The notes: generated by a model from the letters alone, not told the origin. A stretch of DNA of 48,154 bases from an uncultured Oscillospiraceae bacterium (GCA_900768135.1 CAAGBT010000098.1:1-48154), one strand, 5' to 3'. Positions 23,661-32,514 are shown, numbered from the stretch's first letter. Numbers and translations: made by a program.

Positions 23661-24331
23661 GCCTTTGCCTCCAGCCGGTAGCCCACGCCGCGCACCGTCT
23701 CGATCCGGGCGCCATAGGGGCCAAGCTTCTGCCGCAGCGTGCGGATGTGCATATCCACCGTGCGCGTCTCGCCGCAGTAGTCGGTTCCCCACACGTCCGC
23801 CATCAGCTGATCGCGGGAGAACGCCGTTCCCGGATGCGACAGAAACAGGCGCAGCAGTTCAAATTCCTTATAGGTCAGCGCCGCGCGCACGCCGTCCACG
23901 GTAACGGTATGCTCTGTTTCGTCCAGCACCAGCCCGTCCGCGCGCAGCTGCCCGGCGGAAGCGTGGCTCCCGCAGCGGCGCAGCACCGCCCTGACGCAGG
24001 ACACCAGCTCCATCACGCCGAAGGGCTTGACAAGATAATAATCCGCGCCAAGATCCAGCCCCCGGATACGGTCGTACTCCGCGCCGCGTGCCGTTGCCAT
24101 CACGACCGGGATCGCACGCAGGGCGCTGTCTGCGCGCATCCGGCGCAGCAGCTCGATGCCGTCTACACCAGGGAGCATCACATCCAGCACCACAAGCTCG
24201 GGCTGCTCATGGCGCAGCGCCTCCCAGAAGCTCGTGCCATCCTCATAGCCCTCAGCTTCAAAGCCTGTGGAACGCAGGGCGTATACCTCGATATCGCGGA
24301 TGCTGGCGTCATCCTCCACGCACCAGATCAT
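23657..24331 (-). CDS. phoP: Phosphate response regulator, OmpR family
   Basis: Encodes 224 aa. The receiver domain has acidic pocket VEDD (residues 5-8), phosphoacceptor D50 in VVLDVMLPGVDG, T80 in MATARG and K102 in LVKPFG. The C-terminal winged helix ends DMHIRTLRQKLG and ETVRGVGYRLE. When phosphorylated it should activate the pst promoter and other Pho genes. It is located between phoU (3-bp gap) and phoR (4-bp overlap), so its supply should rise together with the transporter. Confidence 0.93.
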   Translation of the reverse strand: MIWCVEDDASIRDIEVYALRSTGFEAEGYEDGTSFWEALRHEQPELVVLDVMLPGVDGIELLRRMRADSALRAIPVVMATARGAEYDRIRGLDLGADYYLVKPFGVMELVSCVRAVLRRCGSHASAGQLRADGLVLDETEHTVTVDGVRAALTYKEFELLRLFLSHPGTAFSRDQLMADVWGTDYCGETRTVDMHIRTLRQKLGPYGARIETVRGVGYRLEAKA

Positions 24332-24334
24332 CGC

Positions 24335-24985
24335 TCATCCCTCCTCGTTCTTATGCTCGCCCGTCACCGAGAAGATGACCCACTCGGCAATATTTGTCGC
24401 ATGGTCGCCGATGCGCTCAAAGTATTTGGCGATCATCAGAAGGTCGAGCGCAAGCTCGCCGTCCGACGGATCGTGTGCGATCCGCCCGATGAGCGCGCTC
24501 TTCACGCGCGCGAAATAATCGTCCACCACATCGTCCTCCCGGATGACCTGCCCGGCAAGCGCTACATCGCGTCCGACATAGGCGTCCACGCTTTCTGTGA
24601 CCATCTTGATAGCAGAACGCGCCATGGCGCGCAGCAGCTCGCTGCCTTCCGCGCCGCGCCCGTCAAGGAACACCACGATCTCGGCAATGTCCTCCGCCTG
24701 GTCGCCGATACGCTCCATGTCGGTGATCATCTTCAGCGCGGCGGAGATCTGCCGCAGGTCGCACGCCACGGGCTGCTGCTGCAGCAGGAGCTTCAGGCAC
24801 AGCGACTCGATCTCCCGCTCCTTGCGGTCGATCTCCGCATCCAGCGGCGCAACGCGCCGGGCCAGCGCGGCGCTTCCCTCCGCAAGAGACTGCGCGGCAA
24901 GGGCGATGACCTCCTCGCACAGCGCGCCCATCTCGATCAGCTCCTTGTTCAGCAGTGCAAGCTGCTCGTCAAACCGACTTCTCAT
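24335..24985 (-). CDS. phoU: Phosphate transport regulator PhoU
   Basis: Encodes 216 aa of two three-helix repeats. Each carries the metal-binding E/D-rich signature: KMITDMERIGDQAEDIAEI in the first and IAKYFERIGDHATNIAEW in the second. PhoU couples the PstB transporter state to the PhoR kinase and restrains phosphate uptake. It follows pstB with a 2-bp gap and precedes phoP. Confidence 0.95.
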   Translation of the reverse strand: MRSRFDEQLALLNKELIEMGALCEEVIALAAQSLAEGSAALARRVAPLDAEIDRKEREIESLCLKLLLQQQPVACDLRQISAALKMITDMERIGDQAEDIAEIVVFLDGRGAEGSELLRAMARSAIKMVTESVDAYVGRDVALAGQVIREDDVVDDYFARVKSALIGRIAHDPSDGELALDLLMIAKYFERIGDHATNIAEWVIFSVTGEHKNEEG

Positions 24986-24987
24986 TT

Positions 24988-25743
24988 TCAGCCGAACCTC
25001 CCCGTGATGTAGTCCTCTGTGCGCTTATCCTGCGGCTGAGAGAAAAGCTTTTCCGTTTCGCCGCACTCCACCAGCTCGCCGAGCAGGAAAAACGCCGTCC
25101 TGTCGGAAATGCGCGCCGCCTGCTGCATATTGTGCGTTACGATAACGATAGTGTAGTGTTCCTTCAGCTCCATGGCAAGCTCCTCGACCTTTGAGGTGGA
25201 GATGGGGTCGAGCGCGCTGGTCGGCTCGTCCATCAGCAGCACCTCCGGCCCGACGGCCAGCGCACGGGCAATGCAAAGGCGCTGCTGCTGCCCGCCGGAA
25301 AGTCCGAGGGCGCTCTTCTTCAACCGGTCCTTGACCTCGTCCCAGATTGCGGCGCCGCGCAGCGACCGCTCCACGATCTCATCGAGCTTCGCACGGTTCC
25401 GCACGCCGTGTGTGCGCGGGCCGTAGGCAACATTATCATAAATGCTCATGGGGAAGGGATTGGGCTTCTGGAACACCATGCCCACCTGCCGCCGAAGCTC
25501 GCTCACGTCCACGGACGGGTCAAAGATATCCTCGCCCTTATAGCGGACGCTGCCGGTGATCCGGACATCAGGTACCAGATCGTTCATGCGGTCAAGCGTT
25601 TTAAGAAACGTCGATTTCCCGCAGCCGGACGGTCCAATGAGCGCAGTGATGCTCTTTTCAGAAATTTCGATATTGATATTCTTGAGCGCCTGATGGCTCC
25701 CGTACCACAGGCACAGGTCCTTGACAGAAAGAATACTGCTCAT
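24988..25743 (-). CDS. pstB: Phosphate ABC transporter ATPase
   Basis: Encodes 251 aa. Walker A is GPSGCGKST (residues 37-45), the Q-loop region is VGMVFQKPNPFPMSIYDN (NPFPMSIYDN is a PstB hallmark), the signature is LSGGQQQR, Walker B is VLLMDEPTSALDP, and the H-loop is VTHNM. It powers high-affinity phosphate import through PstCA. Its ATG overlaps the stop of the preceding pdxK gene by 4 bp, not pstA as usual. Confidence 0.96.
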   Translation of the reverse strand: MSSILSVKDLCLWYGSHQALKNINIEISEKSITALIGPSGCGKSTFLKTLDRMNDLVPDVRITGSVRYKGEDIFDPSVDVSELRRQVGMVFQKPNPFPMSIYDNVAYGPRTHGVRNRAKLDEIVERSLRGAAIWDEVKDRLKKSALGLSGGQQQRLCIARALAVGPEVLLMDEPTSALDPISTSKVEELAMELKEHYTIVIVTHNMQQAARISDRTAFFLLGELVECGETEKLFSQPQDKRTEDYITGRFG

Positions 25744-26564
25744 AGTCCTCTTTTCTCTTTCAATACGTCTTCAAAGGCGAGACCGTACCAGTGCGCCTCG
25801 CCGCGCGCGGCCGTCGCGCGCACACAGCTGTCGCAGAAGTCCGCTGCGCGCGCAAGCGCGTCTGCCGGCTTCCGCCCGCCCATCAGCTCGCCGCAGAGTG
25901 CAGAGACGAATACGTCTCCCGTTCCGTGCAGCGTTTGCGGAAGGCAGGGCTTGAAAATTTCATAATACGTTCCCTCCAGGCGCGCGCAGTAGCCGATCTC
26001 TCCGCCGCGATGCACGCCCGTGATGATCACGTTCGGCGTGGGAAGCCCCGCAAGCAGCTCCTGTATGCCGGCGTCCATCGCGCAGCCCGCAAGCAGTGCG
26101 GCCTCCGTGCGGTTTGGTGTGATCAGCTGCGCGTCCTGACAGAGTGCGCGCATGGCGGCCACCGATTCGTCTGTAAAGCAGCTGTAGAGTGCGCCGTTGT
26201 CGCCCAGCACGGGGTCCACGACCACAAGCGTACCGGCCGGGGCAAAATCGCGCAGGAACCGCCGCGCGAAAGCAAGCTGTGAAGCGGAAGCAAAAAAGCC
26301 GGTGCATACGCCGTCGAAGCGGACGCCGAGCCGCTTCCAATGCGCGGCAAAGGTCTCCATCTCGTCCGTCAGGTTGCGCAGAACGTAGTCGCCGAATCCC
26401 TCCGCCGTATGGGTGGAAAGGATCGCCGTCGGCAGCGGCACCGCCTCCACGCCGAACGCAGAGAGGATGGGCATCGCCACGCTCAGCGAGCATTTGCCGA
26501 AGCACGAGAGGTCGTTCAGCAGCGCCATGCGCTTCATTCCGCTTCCGTTCACAGACCGTATCAT
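25740..26564 (-). CDS. pdxK: Pyridoxamine/pyridoxal kinase (ribokinase-like)
   Basis: Encodes 274 aa. It opens with NDLSCFGKCSLSVAMPILSA and PLPTAILSTHTAEGF, the hallmark of firmicute pyridoxamine kinases. VVDPVLGDNGALYS and the catalytic LHGTGDVFVSALCGELMGG follow. It phosphorylates vitamin B6 vitamers to PLP precursors with ATP. The gene is inserted between pstA and pstB and overlaps each by 4 bp (ATGA both times), with its own AGGAGG site. It would therefore be expressed with phosphate uptake. Composition does not differ visibly from its neighbours. The family assignment is firm, while the substrate preference is open. Confidence 0.9.
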   Translation of the reverse strand: MIRSVNGSGMKRMALLNDLSCFGKCSLSVAMPILSAFGVEAVPLPTAILSTHTAEGFGDYVLRNLTDEMETFAAHWKRLGVRFDGVCTGFFASASQLAFARRFLRDFAPAGTLVVVDPVLGDNGALYSCFTDESVAAMRALCQDAQLITPNRTEAALLAGCAMDAGIQELLAGLPTPNVIITGVHRGGEIGYCARLEGTYYEIFKPCLPQTLHGTGDVFVSALCGELMGGRKPADALARAADFCDSCVRATAARGEAHWYGLAFEDVLKEKRGL

Positions 26565-27412
26565 TCCTGTTTCCTCCTGAAATACCGTGCGGTGAGGGTC
26601 GCCGCAAGATTGATGAGCATCGTCAGCAACATCAGAATCGCCGCAATGGCGAACACCACGCCCGTATCGCTCGACTCCTTGGCGTAAAAGTAGAGCGCCA
26701 CGGTGAGCGTCGCGCCTGCGTTCTGCATCCCCTCAAAAAAGTTGTAGAGCATATGTGCCGATCCCGCTGTGAACAGCAGCGCCGCCGACTCGCCGAGGAT
26801 GCGCCCGGCGGAAAGGATGCAGCCGGTAATCACGCCGTCTACGCAGCTGGGCAGCACCACCGTGCGGATGGTGCGCCATCTGCCCGCGCCCAGTGCGAAC
26901 GCGCCCTCGCGGTAGCTCTGCGGCACAGTTTTGAGGCTCTCCTGCGCCGTGCGCATGACCGTGGGCAGGTTCATGATCGTCAGCGTCAGCGCGCCGGCAA
27001 GCAGCGATGTGCCGTTTTTGCAGAAGATCAGCATGCCGACCAGACCGTAGATGATGGACGGAATGCCGGAAAGCGTTTCAGAGGCGTATTCGATGATGGA
27101 AACGAGCTTTTTGTTCGCGGCGTATTCATTGAGGTAGACCGCCGCGCCCACGCCAAGCGGCAGCACGATCAGAAGCGTGGAGACGACAATGTAGAGCGTA
27201 CTCAAAATGTCCGGCAGGATGCCGATGCGCCCGGCAAGATAGCTCGGAGCCGTGGAGAGCATCTCCCACGTGATGTTCGGGATGCCGCTGCCCAATATAT
27301 ATCCAATCATAAACAGTACGAGCGCGCAAGTCAATACCGCGGCGATCCCCATCAGCACGCGCATTGCGGCAATATAGGCCTTCCGGCGCACAGACGCACG
27401 GGTTCTGAGCAT
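26561..27412 (-). CDS. pstA: Phosphate ABC transporter permease PstA
   Basis: Encodes 283 aa with about six TM helices. The cytoplasmic coupling loop is SLKTVPQSYREGAFALGAGRW (EAA-type), and LSGIPSIIYGLVGMLIF is characteristic. It forms the membrane channel with PstC. Its start codon directly follows the pstC stop without a gap. Its stop overlaps the pdxK start. Confidence 0.95.
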   Translation of the reverse strand: MLRTRASVRRKAYIAAMRVLMGIAAVLTCALVLFMIGYILGSGIPNITWEMLSTAPSYLAGRIGILPDILSTLYIVVSTLLIVLPLGVGAAVYLNEYAANKKLVSIIEYASETLSGIPSIIYGLVGMLIFCKNGTSLLAGALTLTIMNLPTVMRTAQESLKTVPQSYREGAFALGAGRWRTIRTVVLPSCVDGVITGCILSAGRILGESAALLFTAGSAHMLYNFFEGMQNAGATLTVALYFYAKESSDTGVVFAIAAILMLLTMLINLAATLTARYFRRKQE

Positions 27413-28294
27413 TCAGTCTCCCTCCTTATCGCGCTTGAGGAAAAAGTTCAGCGCGGCATTGATCAGCAAAATGAACAGGTACAGCACCAGTGCGATGGAA
27501 AACAGCGCCTGGCGCTGGAGGCTGCCCGGGCTTGAATATGACATCTCACTCGCGACCGCCGTTGTGAGAAAGCGGACGCTCTCAAAGATCGACGTTGGCA
27601 TATTCGACGCGTTGCCCGAAACCATCATCACCGCCATCGCCTCGCCGATGGCGCGCCCCACGCCGAGCACGACCGAGGCAGCGATGCCGCTCTTTGCCGC
27701 CGGGACCGACACGCGGAAGCAGGTCTCGATCTTTGTTGCGCCCAGCGCAAGCGAAGCGTCCTCATATTCCTTCGGAACGGCGTCAAGCGCGGTAACGCTC
27801 ACCTTGATGATCGACGGCAGGATCATCACCGCCAGCACAAGGATTGCGGCAAGCAGGCTTGCGCCGTCCGGCACGCGGAACAGGCTGCGGATCCCCGGCA
27901 CCAGCACCAGCATACCGACCAGGCCGTAAACCACCGAGGGGATGCCCGCCAGCAGGCTGACGGCGGCCTCCAGCGCCTGCTTGATGCGCTTCGGCGCAGC
28001 CTTGGAAAGGTACACTGCCGTTAAAAAGCCCACCGGCACGCCGAGGGCGATCGCGCCCGCCGTGCCGTACACGCTGGTGAGGATAAAGGGCAGGATGCCG
28101 TACTGCGGCTCCGCCGCAGTGGACGCCCAGGTCCTGCCGAATAGGAAGGGGATCAGCCCGATCGTCCGGATCGCCGGAATGCCAGAGACGATCAGATACA
28201 TCGTGATGAGCAGCACGCAGCCCACCGTGATCAATCCAAGGAGAAGGAAAACGCCGTGTACGGCGGTCTCAAGTCTTTTTTTCTTCTGCGCCAT
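27413..28294 (-). CDS. pstC: Phosphate ABC transporter permease PstC
   Basis: Encodes 293 aa with about six TM helices. The family segments are LIPFLFGRTWASTAAEPQYG, LAGIPSVVYGLVGMLVLVPG, and EAA-type loop LDAVPKEYEDASLALGATK. It partners PstA. A 76-bp gap with a stable hairpin separates it from pstS. Confidence 0.95.
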   Translation of the reverse strand: MAQKKKRLETAVHGVFLLLGLITVGCVLLITMYLIVSGIPAIRTIGLIPFLFGRTWASTAAEPQYGILPFILTSVYGTAGAIALGVPVGFLTAVYLSKAAPKRIKQALEAAVSLLAGIPSVVYGLVGMLVLVPGIRSLFRVPDGASLLAAILVLAVMILPSIIKVSVTALDAVPKEYEDASLALGATKIETCFRVSVPAAKSGIAASVVLGVGRAIGEAMAVMMVSGNASNMPTSIFESVRFLTTAVASEMSYSSPGSLQRQALFSIALVLYLFILLINAALNFFLKRDKEGD

Positions 28295-28324
28295 AGTGAT
28301 TCGTCATTTCCTCTCTGCGTTCGC

Positions 28325-28356
28325 AGCGGGAGGGCGGCGTGCGCCGTCTTCCCGCT
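28325..28356 (-). other. Intercistronic hairpin between pstS and pstC
   Basis: A 14-bp stem (28325-28338 with 28343-28356, two G-T pairs, loop GTGC) sits in the only sizeable gap of the operon. No U-run follows it. Such structures commonly stabilise the binding-protein mRNA or attenuate the downstream genes, so that PstS is made in excess of the membrane components. Confidence 0.6.
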
Positions 28357-28370
28357 GTGAATCGCTTTTC

Positions 28371-29231
28371 TCAGTTGACCGCAACGGCGCCGGCGGCGGC
28401 GATTAGCTCCGCCGCGTCAGCGGAGGTCGCGTAGTCGAAGAACGCCTGCGCGGCGGCGGAGAGCTCGGCGCCCTCCTTCGTGACGAGTACGAACGGACGC
28501 TGGACCACATAGCTGCCGTCCTTGACGGTCTCCTCCGTGGCTTCCACACCGCCGACCGTCAGCGCCTTGACGCTCTCGCCGACCGCGGAGAGGGAGGCGT
28601 AACCGATGGCGTTGGGGTTCTTGGAAACCGTGTTGATCACATCGCCCGTGGACGTCAGCTCCTGGCGGTAAGCGCAGGCGTCCTTGGTGCCGGTGATGGA
28701 CTCGAAGCCATCGCGCGTGCCGGAGCCGGCCTCGCGGCCGATCAGCACGATCTCCGCGTCGTCGCCGCCGACATCCTTCCAGTTGGTAATCTCGCCGGTG
28801 TAGATCTTGGCAATGGTATCCACGTCAAGGTCGGAAACCGGGTTCTCGGGGTTGACCACGATGGCAATGCCGTCAAGCGCCATAACAGTTTCAACAAGAC
28901 CGGACGCCTTCTCGTCATCCTTGAGCGCACGGCTGGAAAGGCCGATATCGCAGCGCCCCTCGCTCACAGCCTGAATGCCGCTGCCCGAGCCGGTGGGATT
29001 GTAGGTGAACTTCACGCCCTCGTGCTGCGCCATGAAGGATTCGCCGAGCGTATTGATGACCTTCTCCATGGAGGTGGAGCCGTCGGTGGAAACGGTGCCG
29101 GAAAGGGTCTCGGTCTGAGCGGAGTCGTTGCCGGTTTTATCCTCGGTGTTTGCATCATCCTTGCTGCCGCAGGCGGTCAGCAGACTCAGCGCCATAACGC
29201 CAGTCAGTGCAAGAGCTAAAAACTTTTTCAT
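28371..29231 (-). CDS. pstS: Phosphate-binding lipoprotein PstS
   Basis: Encodes 286 aa. The lipoprotein signal is MKKFLALALTGVMALSLLTA with lipidated C21, followed by an acidic linker. The binding domain has STDGSTSMEKVI, FTYNPTGSGSGIQAVSEG and IGREAGSGTRDGFESI, which supply the phosphate-contacting Ser/Thr/Arg residues. It is anchored outside the membrane and delivers phosphate to PstCA. It is the first gene of the operon, preceded by PhoP-box-like repeats. Confidence 0.96.
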   Translation of the reverse strand: MKKFLALALTGVMALSLLTACGSKDDANTEDKTGNDSAQTETLSGTVSTDGSTSMEKVINTLGESFMAQHEGVKFTYNPTGSGSGIQAVSEGRCDIGLSSRALKDDEKASGLVETVMALDGIAIVVNPENPVSDLDVDTIAKIYTGEITNWKDVGGDDAEIVLIGREAGSGTRDGFESITGTKDACAYRQELTSTGDVINTVSKNPNAIGYASLSAVGESVKALTVGGVEATEETVKDGSYVVQRPFVLVTKEGAELSAAAQAFFDYATSADAAELIAAAGAVAVN

Positions 29232-29282
29232 TGTAATTCCTTCCTTTCATTTTTCCAGATGTAGTTCCTTGCTACAGTTGCC

Positions 29283-29338
29283 ATCATAAAGGCGCGTTGT
29301 AAAATCAGAAAGGCAGCTTTTGTAAAATTGAGGTAAAA
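29283..29338 (-). promoter_or_regulatory. pst operon promoter with PhoP-box-like repeats
   Basis: On the minus strand TATGAT (29283-29288) is a good -10, but the expected -35 position (TTTCTG) is poor. TTTTACA occurs at 29298-29304 and 29321-29327 and TTTTACC at 29332-29338, with starts 23 and 11 bp apart. This resembles the TTAACA-like repeats with 11-bp period bound by PhoP in Bacillus, at about -22 to -62 from the predicted start. The arrangement is that of an activator-dependent promoter. Confidence 0.5.
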
Positions 29339-29341
29339 GAG

Positions 29342-29376
29342 AAAAAGGACGTTTTCCGTCGGAAAACGCCCTTTTT
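29342..29376 (-). terminator. Rho-independent terminator of the ABC transporter gene
   Basis: The stem AAAAAGGACGTTTTCC (29342-29357) pairs with GGAAAACGCCCTTTTT (29361-29376) with one mismatch. A T-rich stretch follows on the minus strand. It isolates the fused ABC transporter gene from the pst operon. Confidence 0.88.
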
Positions 29377-29392
29377 GAAGGTCAATATTGCA

Positions 29393-32389
29393 TTATTCGG
29401 TGCGCAGCGCTTCGACGGGGTCCTTTCGCGCGGCGATGCCGGAGGGAATCAGCCCCGCAATAAACGTAAGCGCCATACTGATGACCACCAGCGCCGCGCC
29501 GCCCACAGGCGGCAGAATGGCGTTCAGGCTCTCGATGCCCGTCAGGCGGTGTACGACCAGATTGATGGGAATAATGAGCAGCAGCGTCACGCCGATGCCG
29601 ATCGCGCCGGAGCAGAAGCCCTCGATGAGCGTTTCCGCGTTGAACACGCGCGCAATATCGCGCTTGCTCGCGCCGATGGCGCGCAGGATGCCGATCTCCT
29701 TGGTGCGTTCCAGCACGGAAATATAGGTGATGATGCCGATCATGATGCTGGACACCACAAGCGAGATGGCAACAAAAGCGATCAGCACATAGCTGATGGC
29801 ATTGATGATCGTTGTCACGGAACTCATCAGCAGCGCCACATAGTCGGTATATTCGATCTGATCCTCCTCGTCCGCGCCGCTGTTGTAAGCGTCGATCGCA
29901 TCGGCAATGGCATCCTTGTCGGCAAAGGTAGAGGCATAGAGGTTGATGGTCTTGGGGCTTGCCAGATCCACATCGCCCAGCAGCTTCAGGTTGTCCTCAT
30001 ACGTCCCGGTGGAGACCGTTGCCGGCATATAGGTATCATAGAGCCAGCCATATTGCTCCACCGTGAGCGGCGCGACCGCCGGAGACTTCTCCAGCGCCAG
30101 GTCGAGCGCCATGGCAAGCTGCTCGTTCGTCATATTGGCAAGGCGGCGCTGCACGCCCGCGGCGTACTGCTCGCTCACCTGCTCGCGGATGGACTGCTCC
30201 ACATAGCCGAAGAGCGTTTCATCGTCCATCTGGGCGATGTAGGATCTGACCGTCGCCTCGTCCACGCCCATCTGCTGGGCGTAGGTCGAAACGACCGTCT
30301 GCTCGATACTCGCGCGGTCGAGCGTATCCATCTGCTGTTCCACCACAGCGGAAAGGTATTCCTCGCCCGGCTGGCTCATCATCGCAGTGTATACCGCCGC
30401 GCGCTCCGTAACGGAAAGCGCTTCCAGATATGCTGTGACGTCCGCCTCCTTCTGCTCGTCCGTCACGGCGTAGTCGTCCGTCAGGAACGGCAGGTTCAGG
30501 ATCACGTCGGTCGCGGGGTCAGCCTTCTGCTTTTGCAGGATATCGATATTTCCCGCCTTTTCGACCAGATAGTCCGTCAGCGCCGAGGTGTAGCCGATGG
30601 CGCCGGAAAGCATGGAGGAAACGGCGTTCTCATTCGGGCGCAGAATGCCCACGATCTTTACGCGCGTGCCGACGTCATCGGCATTGTAAAGGAAGTCCTT
30701 TCCCGTGTCCGTGCCGCCCACGTCCGTGTACGTCCCGCTCGCGGAATCGTACTGATAGCGCTCAGCCGGCAGGATGATCTTAAAGCTCAGGTTGCACAGA
30801 TCCTCGTAGCTCCAGCTCTGGACGCTGCGCTCGTCCAGCCCCTCGCCGTCCATCATGCGCTGCATGGTCTCGATAACCTCGTCTTCTGCGCCAAGGCCAA
30901 GAGAATAGATCACAAGGTCGGATATCTCGTTGTCCTTGTTCACGATGAGCATGACCTCGTCGTAATTCTGCGGCCATGCGCCGTAGATCAGGTCATACTG
31001 CTCGTGCAGCAGCCCGTTTACAAGCCCGCCGTCCGTCTCTCCGTCCGCCGCCTGCGGCGGGAGCATCTGCTCCCAGACCTCCATGGCCGAATACGCCGAA
31101 CCGAAGCGTTCGAAATAGCTGCTGTAGTCGCCGCCGTAAAGCGCGCCCATGCAGGTCTGCAAAAGCTCTGTCACATCAGACTTGAAAATGTTGCCGTCCG
31201 TGTCCTTTGCGTAGATCTCCATGCCCAGGCCGTAATCATAAGACACGGCGCTGATATGCTCAGAAAGCGCGTTGTCGCTTTCAAGGTAGGCCTTGAAGTC
31301 CTTCAGGTTGTTCGTCTGCATCTCCGCAGAGGCGAAGGAATCCATCAGGTCATACATGATGTTGTTGGAATACACGGCGTCGAGATCGTGGCCGCCCTCG
31401 CCGCCCTCATCGGGCGCATGGACGCCCATCATCGTTGACACCATGCCGGACATATCCATGCTCTCGGCCTCAATGGTCAGCGGATAGCTGGAGAGCGTAT
31501 CCTCCTGCACGCGGTCGATATAGGTCTGGATGCCGTTGCTCAGCGACAGGATCAGCGCGATGCCGATAATGCCGATGCTACCGGCAAAGGCCGTTAAAAA
31601 CGTGCGGCCCTTTTTCGTCATCAGGTTGTTGAGCGAGAGCGACAGCGCCGTGCCGAAGCCCATGGAGGGTTTCTTTTCCTTTCTCTGCGCCGCTGGCTTT
31701 TCCTCCCCGCCGCCGTAGGGCGCGCTGTCGTCCACGACCTCGCCGTCCTTCAGGCGCACGATGCGGCTGGCGTAATTCTCCGCCAGCTCGGGGTTATGCG
31801 TGACCATGATGATGAGCCGGTCGCCGGAGATCTTTTTCAGGATCTCCATCACCTGCACGCTCGTCTCGCTGTCGAGCGCGCCGGTCGGCTCGTCGGCCAG
31901 CAGAATGTCCGGGTCGTTGACGAGTGCGCGCGCGATGGCAACGCGCTGCATCTGCCCGCCGGACATCTGGTTCGGCTTTTTGTCCAGCTGGTCGCCCAGC
32001 CCCACGCTCTCGAGCGCCCTGACGGCGCGCGCGCGGCGCTCAGCTTTGCTCACACCCGAGAGCGTGAGCGCCAGCTCCACGTTGCTCAGCACCGTCTGGT
32101 GCGGGATCAGGTTATAGCTCTGAAAGACGAAGCCAATGGAGTGGTTGCGGTAGCTGTCCCAGTCAGAGTCGGTAAAATCCTTTGTTGATTTGCCGTTGAT
32201 GACGAGATCGCCGCTCGTGTACTGGTCCAGCCCGCCGATGATGTTCAAAAGCGTCGTCTTTCCGCAGCCCGAATGGCCGAGAATGGCGACAAACTCGCTC
32301 TCGCGGAAGTTAAGGCTCACGCCGCGCAGCGCGTGGACAGTGGCGTCGCCCGCCTGATAATCCTTGACGATAGATTGCAGCCTCAGCAT
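29393..32389 (-). CDS. Fused ABC transporter ATPase/permease (MacB/FtsX type)
   Basis: Encodes 998 aa from the ATG at 32389; the longer frame upstream has no family similarity. Residues 1-220 are an ABC ATPase: Walker A GHSGCGKTT (38-46), signature MSGGQMQR, Walker B ILLADEPTGALD. A charged linker leads to TM1 (about 263-285). About 565 extracellular residues follow, with Asp/Glu-rich and helical Gln/Met-rich stretches. The C-terminus has three TM helices with the FtsX signature ERTKEIGILRAIGASKRDI. The class exports peptides, lipoproteins or antibiotics or senses them. No partner periplasmic protein is encoded nearby. An ATGTCTATG in its leader links it to the PadR operator upstream. Confidence 0.88.
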   Translation of the reverse strand: MLRLQSIVKDYQAGDATVHALRGVSLNFRESEFVAILGHSGCGKTTLLNIIGGLDQYTSGDLVINGKSTKDFTDSDWDSYRNHSIGFVFQSYNLIPHQTVLSNVELALTLSGVSKAERRARAVRALESVGLGDQLDKKPNQMSGGQMQRVAIARALVNDPDILLADEPTGALDSETSVQVMEILKKISGDRLIIMVTHNPELAENYASRIVRLKDGEVVDDSAPYGGGEEKPAAQRKEKKPSMGFGTALSLSLNNLMTKKGRTFLTAFAGSIGIIGIALILSLSNGIQTYIDRVQEDTLSSYPLTIEAESMDMSGMVSTMMGVHAPDEGGEGGHDLDAVYSNNIMYDLMDSFASAEMQTNNLKDFKAYLESDNALSEHISAVSYDYGLGMEIYAKDTDGNIFKSDVTELLQTCMGALYGGDYSSYFERFGSAYSAMEVWEQMLPPQAADGETDGGLVNGLLHEQYDLIYGAWPQNYDEVMLIVNKDNEISDLVIYSLGLGAEDEVIETMQRMMDGEGLDERSVQSWSYEDLCNLSFKIILPAERYQYDSASGTYTDVGGTDTGKDFLYNADDVGTRVKIVGILRPNENAVSSMLSGAIGYTSALTDYLVEKAGNIDILQKQKADPATDVILNLPFLTDDYAVTDEQKEADVTAYLEALSVTERAAVYTAMMSQPGEEYLSAVVEQQMDTLDRASIEQTVVSTYAQQMGVDEATVRSYIAQMDDETLFGYVEQSIREQVSEQYAAGVQRRLANMTNEQLAMALDLALEKSPAVAPLTVEQYGWLYDTYMPATVSTGTYEDNLKLLGDVDLASPKTINLYASTFADKDAIADAIDAYNSGADEEDQIEYTDYVALLMSSVTTIINAISYVLIAFVAISLVVSSIMIGIITYISVLERTKEIGILRAIGASKRDIARVFNAETLIEGFCSGAIGIGVTLLLIIPINLVVHRLTGIESLNAILPPVGGAALVVISMALTFIAGLIPSGIAARKDPVEALRTE

Positions 32390-32426
32390 ATCCTGCCTTC
32401 TTTCATAGACATAAGAATTCCAGAGT

Positions 32427-32455
32427 AGGATATCATTTTGATTTTTCAGCGTCAA
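32427..32455 (-). promoter_or_regulatory. Sigma-A promoter of the ABC transporter gene
   Basis: On the minus strand TTGACG (32450-32455) and TATCCT (32427-32432) are 17 bp apart. The leader of about 30 nt contains ATGTCTATG (plus strand CATAGACAT, 32404-32412), identical to part of the PadR operator at 34336-34350. Confidence 0.6.
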
Positions 32456-32514
32456 CGGAATTGTGTCAGAATTCACTGAAAGTTCACGGTTGTTTACCAT
32501 TACGGCGATTCGAT

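Noticed and set aside
29375..31438. 687-codon plus-strand ORF under the fused ABC transporter
   Set aside because: It overlaps the conserved FtsX domain on the other strand, runs across the terminator at 29342-29376, and shows no family.
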